Source: Ligilactobacillus cholophilus
GTDB taxonomy: Bacteria > Bacillota > Bacilli > Lactobacillales > Lactobacillaceae
Direction: 5' to 3'
NCBI RefSeq assembly: GCF_030389495.1
Contig: NZ_CP127832.1
Location: 248,001 to 312,000, forward strand
Length of the DNA: 64,000 nucleotides
The stretch's first letter is position 1. The number at the start of each line of letters is the position of its first letter. Under the pieces are notes generated by a model that did no database searches, was not told where the DNA came from, and worked only from the letters and a program-made list of their open reading frames with translations. Below, piece by piece: positions 21,631-28,878 of the stretch. Both the position numbers and the translations under genes were made by a program.

Positions 21631-22494
21631 ATGACATATTCATTAAAACAACTTACACAGTCAAAAACAGTAATTAACAAATTTAGCAAAGTAATTGGTA
21701 AAAGAGCTCCACAATTTTTAAGTTCAGTATTAAATTTAGCAAACAGTAATAATAATTTTGACAAAGTTGATCCTAATACAATTATGGGAGCAGCAATGGT
21801 TGCAGCTACTTTAGATTTACCAGTAAACCCTAATCTTGGATATATGTACATTATTCCTTATGGAAATAATGCACAAGCTCAAATTGGATATAAAGGCTAT
21901 ATTCAATTAGCACAAAGAAGTGGTTTATATAAGCATTTGAATGCTGTTTCAATCTATGCTGATGAATTTAAAAGCTATAATCCATTAACTGAGGAATTAG
22001 ACTATGAACCACATTTTAAAAACCGTGATAAAAGTGAAGTTCCAGTTGGTTATGTTGGATATTTTGAATTAATGAATGGTTTTTCAAAAACAGTTTATTG
22101 GACTAGGGAACAAATTGATGATCATCGGAAAAGATTTTCAAAAGTGAGTGGAGAAGACCAACCAACAGGAGTTTGGAAAGATAATTTTGATGCAATGGCT
22201 TTAAAGACGGTTATTCGTAATTTACTTTCTAAATGGGGTCCATTAAGTACCGAAATGCAAACAGCATATGAAAATGATGAAACAACAACGAAACTTGAAA
22301 ATGACGAAAATAATCGTAAAGATGTAACGCCTAAAGCTAAAGAAAAGGAAAAACAAGCTCAAGAATTATTAGACCAAGCATTGAATGGAAAAAAACAAAA
22401 TGAAGATCCTAAACAAAAATCAAAAGAGGAGGCTGTAAATAATGAACAAGGAGAATTACTCGACCATTGGGGAGATCCAACTGACGCAAAGTAA
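21631..22494 (+). CDS. recT: RecT-type single-strand annealing protein
   Basis: 287 residues. Conserved RecT blocks are visible (ATLDLPVNPNLGYMYIIPY, AQIGYKGYIQLAQRSG, GVWKDNFDAMALKTVIRNLL). It coats ssDNA and anneals complementary strands during phage recombination. The C-terminus (about 220-287) is a charged low-complexity tail. The partner nuclease gene overlaps its end by 53 bp. Confidence 0.95.
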   Translation: MTYSLKQLTQSKTVINKFSKVIGKRAPQFLSSVLNLANSNNNFDKVDPNTIMGAAMVAATLDLPVNPNLGYMYIIPYGNNAQAQIGYKGYIQLAQRSGLYKHLNAVSIYADEFKSYNPLTEELDYEPHFKNRDKSEVPVGYVGYFELMNGFSKTVYWTREQIDDHRKRFSKVSGEDQPTGVWKDNFDAMALKTVIRNLLSKWGPLSTEMQTAYENDETTTKLENDENNRKDVTPKAKEKEKQAQELLDQALNGKKQNEDPKQKSKEEAVNNEQGELLDHWGDPTDAK

Positions 22495-23287
22495 TTACTA
22501 TACGCATGAAACAGATAAACAATACATGTCAGTTTCATTATTCAAAGACTTTCTTAAATGTGAAGCCTGTGCATTAGCAAAATTGAATGATGAGTGGCAA
22601 CCAAAAGAAGATAAAACCGCTTTGTTAGTTGGAAACTATATTCACTCATATTTTGAGAGTGAAGAAAGTCATCAAAAATTTATTGATGAAAATAAAGGCA
22701 CTATGATGTCAAGCAGAGGAGCATCCAAAGGCAAACTTAAAGCTCCATATAAAATCGCTGATGAAATGATTGAATCGTTGGAAAATGAAAAATTATTTGA
22801 ATCATTTTATAAACCAGGCGAAAAAGAAGTTATCGTAACTGGAAAAATTGGTGGTTATCCGTGGAAAGGAAAAATTGATAGTTTGCGAAAAGTACAAGGC
22901 TTTTTCTGTGATTTAAAAACAACGCGTGATATTCATCAAAAAATTTGGAATGAAGATACACGACAAAAAGAAAATTTCATTAAAGCATACGGTTATTATT
23001 ACCAAATGGCTGTATATACTGAATTAATCAGACAAACGTTCAATATTGATTGTCAACCATTTATCTTTGCGGTATCAAAGCAAACTCCGCCAGATAAAGT
23101 GGCAATCCAATTTAATTCAGATAAAGCTAGAGAATTAATGGATGAGGCGATGCAAAATATCATTGAAAAACAACCACACATTTGGAATGTAATCAAAGGT
23201 CAAGAAAAGCCTGAACGATGTGAGCAATGCGAATATTGCAGAGCAACAAAGCATCTGATGGAATTAGTACAAGCTGATGAAATATAG
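22442..23287 (+). CDS. PD-(D/E)XK exonuclease, RecE/DUF3799-like, probable Fe-S cluster
   Basis: 281 residues. AGGAGG precedes the ATG inside the recT end. The nuclease core is GNYIHSYFE, GKIDSL and CDLKTT (the D and D-x-K of the fold). One Cys pair at LKCEACA and the C-terminal group CEQCEYC resemble the four-cysteine iron-sulfur staple of Cas4/AddB-type nucleases. It would resect dsDNA to feed the RecT annealase. Confidence 0.87.
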   Translation: MNKENYSTIGEIQLTQSNYYTHETDKQYMSVSLFKDFLKCEACALAKLNDEWQPKEDKTALLVGNYIHSYFESEESHQKFIDENKGTMMSSRGASKGKLKAPYKIADEMIESLENEKLFESFYKPGEKEVIVTGKIGGYPWKGKIDSLRKVQGFFCDLKTTRDIHQKIWNEDTRQKENFIKAYGYYYQMAVYTELIRQTFNIDCQPFIFAVSKQTPPDKVAIQFNSDKARELMDEAMQNIIEKQPHIWNVIKGQEKPERCEQCEYCRATKHLMELVQADEI

Positions 23288-23298
23288 GAGGAATTGAA

Positions 23299-23781
23299 AT
23301 GAATAAAGAAAAGATTGTAGAAGAATTAAACAAATGGGCAGCGGAAGAACTTGGCATGCAATATAAATGTGTTTCCGATACAGGCGATTTAAGTCTAGCT
23401 TTGTATAGAAATGCTAAGCTTTATCGTTATGTAACTTGGTTTAAAGATTTTAGATCGGATAAATTTTATTTTGACGGTGGAGGTTTAGATTCAAAAATTA
23501 ACATTCAGTTAACCGAAGATGATGTTATTCGAAAGTTTTATAACAAAGGCGTTGAATTGCTATCAAAGAACGAACCAAGATACACGATTCAAATCATCGA
23601 AAATAATGAGTATTCATATTTAAACATAAATAGAAAAAACAGAAACATTATTTTTGATGATAGACAATACCCTGAACAGTATAAAACCGAATTTACCCAA
23701 TTAGAAATCGAAGTGCTAAAAAACCGTGATGATTTGGCTATTGACTGGGACAAAGCAGTTATCAAAGAAGTTAATGATTAA
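23299..23781 (+). CDS. Phage protein with DUF1642-like C-terminus
   Basis: 160 residues. No catalytic motif is seen. The end (KTEFTQLEIEVLK, AIDWDKAVIKEV) resembles the tail of DUF1642 proteins common in early regions of lactic-acid-bacteria phages. AGGAGG before the ATG; the stop overlaps the next start by one base. Function unknown. Confidence 0.6.
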   Translation: MNKEKIVEELNKWAAEELGMQYKCVSDTGDLSLALYRNAKLYRYVTWFKDFRSDKFYFDGGGLDSKINIQLTEDDVIRKFYNKGVELLSKNEPRYTIQIIENNEYSYLNINRKNRNIIFDDRQYPEQYKTEFTQLEIEVLKNRDDLAIDWDKAVIKEVND

Positions 23782-24473
23782 TGTATGGAAAGCTCGAAAA
23801 AATTCAAGGTAATCAAATTTTGATAACACTTGATGAAAAGATCGATATGTATAAAGTTCAAAGATTGTCAGATGGAAAAAAGCCAACCGTAGAAGTCGAT
23901 ATTTCAGACGAACGAAGAATTACACCAGACCAAAGGAAAAAGATTTATGCGTTGATTAATGACCTTTGTGAGTATACAGGAGATGTTCCTGAATACTGGA
24001 AAGAAAAATTTAAGTTTATGGTTGAGACAATTTTTGAAATAGATGATTTCAGTTTGAGCAATTGTTCGATGACAGTTGGTAATTACATGATTTTAGTGAT
24101 TTTAGAATTTCTGTTTCAACATGATATTCCATTTAAAACTAAGGTTTGGGATAGCATACCTGATGATTTTCCCAAACAAGCACTAGCATTAAAACAAAAA
24201 CGATGTGTTATTTGTGGACGAAAAGCTGATATAGATCACTTTGATACTGTGGGAATGGGAAGAAATCGAGAAAAAATAGTTCATGTTGGAATGCATATTA
24301 TGACGCTATGCAGAGTCCACCACAATGAAAGACATAAGATAGGTGTTTTGGATTTTATACAAAAGTACCACTTAAAACCAATTAAAGTAACACCAGAAAT
24401 TGCTAAAAAGTATAGATTGGGAGTGATAAAAGATGATTCTAAACAGATTGCAAGAAATAAGAGAACGAAATGA
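23781..24473 (+). CDS. Putative HNH nuclease (phage early type)
   Basis: 230 residues. An N-terminal part is followed by an HNH-like zinc site in the C-terminal third: CVICGRKADIDHFD, then TLCRVHHNERHKIG. This matches the HNHc proteins found beside recT and replication genes in Firmicutes phages. Likely a structure-specific nuclease for recombination or replication intermediates. Confidence 0.8.
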   Translation: MYGKLEKIQGNQILITLDEKIDMYKVQRLSDGKKPTVEVDISDERRITPDQRKKIYALINDLCEYTGDVPEYWKEKFKFMVETIFEIDDFSLSNCSMTVGNYMILVILEFLFQHDIPFKTKVWDSIPDDFPKQALALKQKRCVICGRKADIDHFDTVGMGRNREKIVHVGMHIMTLCRVHHNERHKIGVLDFIQKYHLKPIKVTPEIAKKYRLGVIKDDSKQIARNKRTK

Positions 24474-24627
24474 TCTTACAGAAAAGGAAGTCGCTAAGAA
24501 AATATATGTTAGTCCACAATCATATAGTGGTTATGAAAAACAATATAGGACACCATCATTAGAAACATGTTTCTTATTAGCAAAATTATTTAATTGTAAA
24601 ATTGAAGATTTGTTTTGGGAGATGTAG
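24433..24627 (+). CDS. Small Xre-family HTH regulator
   Basis: 64 residues, almost only an HTH (LTEKEVAKKIYVSPQSYSGY, then LAKLFNCKIEDLF). Overlaps the end of the HNH gene by 41 bases and is followed 3 bases later by the replication gene, so it is co-expressed with both. Confidence 0.75.
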   Translation: MILNRLQEIRERNDLTEKEVAKKIYVSPQSYSGYEKQYRTPSLETCFLLAKLFNCKIEDLFWEM

Positions 24628-24630
24628 GTA

Positions 24631-25122
24631 ATGAGTAATTTTATTAAAGATTTTTATACTGTAACATCTCAAAAGTTAGCTCAAGATGAGAGACTTAGTT
24701 GGAAAGCGAGAGGAATATTTTTGTATCTCTCTTCTATGAGTGAAGGATGGAATTTTTATGTAGATGAAATAGCAAATCATTCTCCAGGTGGAGTTAAAGA
24801 ATTGAGAACTGGGTTAAAAGAACTTGAACAATATGGGTATTTAAAACGAATTCAAGAACATTCAAATAATGGAAGTTTTTCAAAATATAAGTGGTTGTTA
24901 TGTGGCAATCCGCACCGTCCTGCCCAAAATGGCGATGACGCCAAAATAGGTCGGACCTCAAAAAGCGATGACGCTCAAACAGGTCGGACCTTAAATGGCA
25001 CACTAATAAATAACAATAACAATAAAGAACAATTAATAATAAAAAACAATAGTAATAAGTTAGGTTGTTATGTTACTGACTTCTATGAAAAAAAATATTG
25101 GTTTCTTAGCACCAACACTTAG
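24631..25122 (+). CDS. Replication initiator, N-terminal part (winged helix), frameshifted
   Basis: 163 residues. The N-terminal winged-helix domain (WKARGIFLYLSSMSEGW, ELRTGLKELEQYGYLKR) is like phage DnaD-type or RepA-type initiators. After a polar linker the frame reads VTDFYEKKYWF and stops. The alternative frame gives FYEKNIGFLAPTLRED and runs into the DnaD-like domain at 25070-25513, so the gene is broken, or slips, at an A8 tract near 25087-25094. Confidence 0.75.
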   Translation: MSNFIKDFYTVTSQKLAQDERLSWKARGIFLYLSSMSEGWNFYVDEIANHSPGGVKELRTGLKELEQYGYLKRIQEHSNNGSFSKYKWLLCGNPHRPAQNGDDAKIGRTSKSDDAQTGRTLNGTLINNNNNKEQLIIKNNSNKLGCYVTDFYEKKYWFLSTNT

Positions 25123-25513
25123 AGAAGATATTGAATATGAAATTGAAGAATGGAATCAAATTAATCCTGAGGAATCAGAAAAAATAATTGTTGAAGCACT
25201 AAAAAATGCAATAGGTGCACAAGCATCAAATAAATGGAAATATGCAAGATCGGTTCTAAATTCATGGAAAGAGAAAAATATCAAATCATTATCAGATATA
25301 GAAGCAGATGATATTGAGCATCGAAAAAAGATGGAACTTAAATATGGAAAAAAGAAAAGCTATATGAGAAAGCCAAGAGAAGAAAAGATGCCATATTGGT
25401 TTGATGATAAAAATAATAATCAAGTTGAAAAAGATCAAGAGAGTAAAAAAGAAACTAGAGCTGAAATAAATAAGCTAATGGAAAAAATAAATGGAGATGA
25501 TAACAATGGATAA
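25070..25513 (+). CDS. Replication initiator, C-terminal DnaD-like part
   Basis: About 135 useful residues beginning at NIGFLAPTLREDIEYEIEEW, with the later KWKYARSVLNSWKEKNI, the conserved DnaD-domain end (YxxxIL-xW). It has no ribosome site of its own, so it is made only if the ribosome or polymerase slips in the A8 tract, or it is a remnant. It ends with a Lys/Glu-rich tail. Confidence 0.75.
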   Translation: MLLTSMKKNIGFLAPTLREDIEYEIEEWNQINPEESEKIIVEALKNAIGAQASNKWKYARSVLNSWKEKNIKSLSDIEADDIEHRKKMELKYGKKKSYMRKPREEKMPYWFDDKNNNQVEKDQESKKETRAEINKLMEKINGDDNNG

Positions 25514-25748
25514 ACTTGATATTTCAATGATAGATATAGAAAACGCTAAAGCAAATGATGATAAGTATGGCTTGGTTTGTGAACTGTTTTCAATGGCAGA
25601 AGCATGCGTTGGTCAAGCGTGTGAAATAGTTAAGAGTGAAATAACTAAAAAGAATACAAAAATGGAGTTTAAGGAAATGGCAAAAGATTTGAAGAAGTTG
25701 CTTAAAGAAACTGGAGATTTTGCAACCGATCATATATTATATTACTAA
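25506..25748 (+). CDS. Small phage protein, unknown
   Basis: 80 residues from the ATG at 25506, chosen for GGAG nine bases upstream. Acidic N-terminus, helical middle (LVCELFSMAEACVGQAC), Lys-rich end. No family recognised. Its stop codon overlaps the start of the structured RNA region. Confidence 0.65.
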   Translation: MDKLDISMIDIENAKANDDKYGLVCELFSMAEACVGQACEIVKSEITKKNTKMEFKEMAKDLKKLLKETGDFATDHILYY

Positions 25749-26270
25749 TCTAGTACGGTTAAGGCGGTTCAACTCCGCCACTAGATTTTGCCAGACTGCC
25801 AACTGGCTTTACTATTAACAAATTATTTCTCCTTAGAATGTTTAATTGGTAAATATAATAGCACGGTTAAAATTTGGCAGAGTCTAGACAGAGTGTTTAA
25901 TCAGCGTGCAAGTCGCTGACTAGGCTTTAGGTTTAGGCACCTCTCTCAATCTTTCGTGTGGTTTGGAAACGGCAAATTTAATACAGGAAGAAGGAAACGC
26001 CTTTATTTATTATGTATATCACTATTTAACACACACGATCACCAAAATATTTATCCATTACTTCAATATTTAATTTTCAACTATCCAATTTTCAAAGGTT
26101 GGATAGTCATAGCTCCCTTAATGGACTTAGAGAGCAGGTATTACAACAACCTTGATTAGATGTTTACGGTAAGTTATGGGATGTACGACCGACATTCATA
26201 CAGGCTTGATGATTTTCGCAGGTCATCAAGTCATAGCAGCTGCGAAAAATAAATTGAAAGAAGAAAAATA
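25749..26270 (+). ncRNA. Large structured RNA region, ROOL/GOLLD-like candidate
   Basis: 522 bases without a credible gene. Helices read directly: AATCTAGT/ACTAGATT enclosing GGCGG-TTCAACT-CCGCC; AGACTGCCAA (25793-25802) with TTGGCAGAGTCT (25874-25885, two-base bulge); AGTCTAG/CTAGGCT enclosing TCAGCG/CGCTGA; TCGTGTG (25954-25960) with CACACGA (26032-26038); ACTATCCAA/TTGGATAGT (26080-26107); and a 3' pseudoknot (26205-26248). The phrase ACGGTTAA occurs twice. A TATAAT at 25854-25859 could be a -10. Giant RNAs ROOL (about 580 nt) and GOLLD are known from Lactobacillales prophages in gene-free stretches of this size; class assignment is inference. Confidence 0.6.
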
Positions 26271-26528
26271 ATGAAAAGTAAAAAGACAACAATCAGAATT
26301 GATGATACTTATCGAGTTGAAGTTGACAGTTATAATTACACATTAATTAAACATGTCCCTGAAACTAAAATACATGATGTTATGATTGGATACTATCCAA
26401 GTTTACACCACGCTTTAGTTGGTTTAAAAAGACAAAAATTAGCAACGGAATTAACCGAATTAACGATTGATGAATATATTGATAAATTACGTAAGTTAGA
26501 AGATTGGGTATCAATAAAGGAGAAGTGA
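26271..26528 (+). CDS. Small phage protein, unknown
   Basis: 85 residues, starting just after the structured RNA with AAAGAAG upstream. It opens with strand-like alternation (TTIRIDDTYRVEVDSYNYTL) and ends in a helix. No function recognised. Confidence 0.65.
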   Translation: MKSKKTTIRIDDTYRVEVDSYNYTLIKHVPETKIHDVMIGYYPSLHHALVGLKRQKLATELTELTIDEYIDKLRKLEDWVSIKEK

Positions 26529-26531
26529 AAA

Positions 26532-26768
26532 ATGGGTAAATTATCAAGTGTTTTACAAAAGGCATTTAAAAGTAATGATATTAAAATTAAAACAATTTTG
26601 GGAGATTCAAAACCTATTCAAATTGAAATAACTGGTTGTGATGGAAAATTAAAAATAGTTGCACATAAAAGTGATGATGGAGTATCTACACCAGTCTTAA
26701 CAATGCCACCAATTAAATTAACAGATTTTAGTGAAGTTGCAGATGCAATACAAGAATATTTCAAATGA
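26532..26768 (+). CDS. Small phage protein, unknown
   Basis: 78 residues; GGAGAAG precedes the ATG, 3 bases after the previous stop. Beta-rich, with IQIEITGCDGKLKIV. Part of the same early operon. Function unknown. Confidence 0.6.
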   Translation: MGKLSSVLQKAFKSNDIKIKTILGDSKPIQIEITGCDGKLKIVAHKSDDGVSTPVLTMPPIKLTDFSEVADAIQEYFK

Positions 26769-26780
26769 GGGGAAGATTAT

Positions 26781-26891
26781 ATGGAAGAAATTAAATTTTA
26801 TAAATATAAGAATACTTATCGCATATTAAGAAATAATGAATGGAAAAGAGTTTCTAAAGAGTATTGGGAAGAACAGTATGGAGCTAATTAA
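26781..26891 (+). CDS. 36-residue phage microprotein
   Basis: MEEIKFYKYKNTYRILRNNE opens a short, Lys/Tyr/Trp-rich protein. GAGGGG lies 8 bases before the ATG. Its spacing fits the operon, and the next micro-ORF begins inside its last codons. Confidence 0.55.
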   Translation: MEEIKFYKYKNTYRILRNNEWKRVSKEYWEEQYGAN

Positions 26892-26946
26892 TTTTGCATT
26901 TTGTGTGCCTGTGTTAATGATTTTAATTATCATTGCAAAAAAATAA
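26878..26946 (+). CDS. 22-residue single-helix membrane peptide
   Basis: MELINFAFCVPVLMILIIIA followed by two Lys. It overlaps the preceding micro-ORF by 14 bases (the ATG lies over its last codons), so translation would be coupled. Too short to be sure; a hairpin CGCC-ACAAA-GGCG (26948-26960) follows. Confidence 0.35.
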   Translation: MELINFAFCVPVLMILIIIAKK

Positions 26947-27009
26947 ACGCCACAAAGGCGCTTCCTAAAATCAAATGCATAAATATTATAACATAAGGAA
27001 GTGCATAGC

Positions 27010-27477
27010 GTGGATGGAGCAAAATTAACAGCATTATTTGAATATGATGATGAACAAACTGCTAAAAACGTAAATAATTTTTTTAAGGCTTTTAAGAGAA
27101 TTAGTCGAATGGCTGGGGAAGATCCATCGGCGCTCAAATCTCCAGTTATTACAGATACGCCTGTTAGTCATGATGGTGGAAACCATAATGAAGATAAATT
27201 AGTAGAACATATAAATGCAACAGATTTAGCACCGAAGATTATGAGTGATGTCAGATTTGCATTAAATCATATTTCTCAACGTTCAAAAATGATTATTCTG
27301 GGTGTATATGTAGATGAATTATCACAAGTAATAATGGCAGAAAAATTACAATGCTGTAAAAGCTCATATAAAATTTATAAGAAAGTAGCATTGAATGAGT
27401 TTGCAGATTCTCTTAGTTCTAAGAAAACAATATTACAATTAGATTTGCATAAAGAAAATGGAAAGGAACTAGTCTAA
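27010..27477 (+). CDS. ArpU-family late transcription regulator
   Basis: 155 residues from GTG 27010, placed 8 bases after AAGGAAG; a GTG at 27001 is less well spaced. It has the sigma-like C-terminal helix-turn-helix of the ArpU/RinA group (SQRSKMIILGVYVDEL, SSYKIYKKVALNEFA). Such proteins switch on the packaging and structural genes that follow. The stop lies within a terminator stem. Confidence 0.82.
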   Translation: MDGAKLTALFEYDDEQTAKNVNNFFKAFKRISRMAGEDPSALKSPVITDTPVSHDGGNHNEDKLVEHINATDLAPKIMSDVRFALNHISQRSKMIILGVYVDELSQVIMAEKLQCCKSSYKIYKKVALNEFADSLSSKKTILQLDLHKENGKELV

Positions 27478-27493
27478 AATTAGTTCCTTTTTT
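27465..27493 (+). terminator. Terminator of the early operon
   Basis: Stem GGAACTA/TAGTTCC with a six-T tail, overlapping the arpU stop codon. Confidence 0.85.
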
Positions 27494-27530
27494 ATAATAT
27501 AATTAATTTTTATTTTAGGAGTGGTATAAA

Positions 27531-27992
27531 TTGAAGTGGTGGGATTGGAATTTTGTATTTAATTTCATATCTATGTTAGCATCTATTGGGACTGCTGGTA
27601 CTTTTATAATTTTGCTTAAAAAGCGAAGATCTAAAAGAAAAGAGAATGAAAGGAAAAGAGCAAATGCTTTGAGAGACTTGAAAAAATGTGACAATAACTT
27701 AGATGGTGTACTAAATTTATTAGCAAATAAAAATAAATTTGAAATGTTCAAAGGAAAATGTACAATATCTAAGGAAGAAATAGATAACCTTTTATCTGAA
27801 TTAGCAATAGTTGCAGGATATAAAGTTATTGATGATGAAATTCGCAGTGCTTTGTATCAATATATAAATAAGGTTCATGTTATTTATCTTTCTGTTAATA
27901 ATAACATGTTAACAGAACGTCAAAGTTTAGAAATTGATCATAATTTACATGAAATTAAAGAATACATAAATTTAGCGATTAATAATTTATAA
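27531..27992 (+). CDS. Membrane-anchored cargo protein, unknown
   Basis: 153 residues from a TTG with AGGAG 8 bases upstream. One N-terminal helix (FISMLASIGTAGTFIILL) is followed by a strongly basic stretch (KKRRSKRKENERKR) and a helical cytoplasmic domain. It lies between two terminators and outside the phage core, so it is likely a lysogenic-conversion (moron) gene; exclusion or defence is a guess. Confidence 0.65.
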   Translation: MKWWDWNFVFNFISMLASIGTAGTFIILLKKRRSKRKENERKRANALRDLKKCDNNLDGVLNLLANKNKFEMFKGKCTISKEEIDNLLSELAIVAGYKVIDDEIRSALYQYINKVHVIYLSVNNNMLTERQSLEIDHNLHEIKEYINLAINNL

Positions 27993-28065
27993 AAGTAATT
28001 AATTTATTAAAAATAGATCTCCATAAGAATGATAAAGAATTAGTATTTTGCTAGTTTTTTCGTTT

Positions 28066-28095
28066 TGTACAAAATAAGATACAAAAATATGTACA
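28066..28095. promoter_or_regulatory. YefM-type operator
   Basis: TGTACA at 28066-28071 and 28090-28095, 24 bases apart, with a partial copy GATACA exactly midway (28078-28083). TGTACA hexamers at 12-base steps are the known target of YefM/YoeB. Confidence 0.75.
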
Positions 28096-28150
28096 AAATC
28101 ATAAAAAGGATATATAATTAATTATGTCATGAAGATCAAAGGAGTAATTT

Positions 28151-28441
28151 TTGAAAATGGAAAATGTAATTGCAACAAGTTCAAACGAATTTCGTAAGAA
28201 CTTTAAAAAATATTCAGACGATGTTGTTGATTACCAAGATGCCGTAATTGTAACTCGTCCTAAAAATAGAAACGTAGTCGTTATTTCAGAAGATGAATAC
28301 AATTCTTTACGAGAAACAGCATATTTATTAGAAAATAAAGAAAATCGTGAATTTTTACGTGAATCAATGAGCCAACTTAAAGAAGGTGATGTTAAGGTAT
28401 TAACTCCTGATGATTGGGAGAATTTAAAGAATGAGGAATAA
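28151..28441 (+). CDS. yefM: Antitoxin, YefM/Phd family
   Basis: 96 residues from a TTG 6 bases after GGAG; the ATG at 28157 is the alternative. The N-terminal Phd/YefM DNA-binding fold (SNEFRKNFKKYSDDVVDYQD, VVVISEDEYNSLRETAYLL) is followed by an acidic tail that would wrap the toxin. It represses its own promoter at the TGTACA sites and neutralises YoeB, encoded 9 bases downstream. Confidence 0.92.
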   Translation: MKMENVIATSSNEFRKNFKKYSDDVVDYQDAVIVTRPKNRNVVVISEDEYNSLRETAYLLENKENREFLRESMSQLKEGDVKVLTPDDWENLKNEE

Positions 28442-28450
28442 GAATGACAT

Positions 28451-28714
28451 ATGAAATTAAATGTGGAATTTACCGCTAATGCTTGGGGACAAATGTCTGA
28501 AATTATTCAAACAGATAAGAGAATGATGAAACAAGTCATTAAATTAATTGATGATACTATGAGAAATCCTTTTAGCGGGTTAGGGAAGCCTGAGCCATTA
28601 AGAATGGATTTACAAGGTTTCTGGTCAAAACGAGTTGATAAGAAAAATAGAATGGTATATCGAGTAACAGATAAATCAATTCAAATTATCGTACTTAAAG
28701 GTCATTATAAATAA
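28451..28714 (+). CDS. yoeB: Toxin, YoeB-type ribosome-dependent mRNA endonuclease
   Basis: 87 residues, the usual YoeB length. RelE-type fold with the family ends GLGKPEPL, FWSKRVDKKNRMVYRV and the C-terminal GHYK; the Glu, Arg, His and Tyr of the active site are all present. It cuts mRNA in the ribosomal A site when the antitoxin is lost, which may keep the prophage in the population. Confidence 0.93.
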   Translation: MKLNVEFTANAWGQMSEIIQTDKRMMKQVIKLIDDTMRNPFSGLGKPEPLRMDLQGFWSKRVDKKNRMVYRVTDKSIQIIVLKGHYK

Positions 28715-28752
28715 AAAACTATTCTGCAAGATTTGAATTAAATTTAAGTGTT

Positions 28753-28791
28753 GAGTTGATAGATTAATTGCAGTCTATTAACTCTTTTTTT
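28753..28791 (+). terminator. Terminator of the toxin-antitoxin operon
   Basis: 11-bp stem GAGTTGATAGA/TCTATTAACTC with one G-T pair and a seven-T tail. Confidence 0.85.
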
Positions 28792-28878
28792 ACTTTTCGG
28801 ATAACTTGATAAAGTAATTTAGAGATTAAAAATATATTTCTTGGTAATTGAATTATTTTTGTAAGAAAGGTTGTTTAT

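Noticed and set aside
25788-25808. GCCAG-ACTGCCAA-CTGGC hairpin as a terminator for the gene at 25506
   Set aside because: No proper T run follows, and the loop side pairs better with 25874-25885, so it fits the structured RNA better.
25956-26159. 67-codon ORF inside the gene-free region
   Set aside because: No ribosome site, no recognisable domain; it runs across RNA helices including the 9-bp hairpin at 26080-26107.
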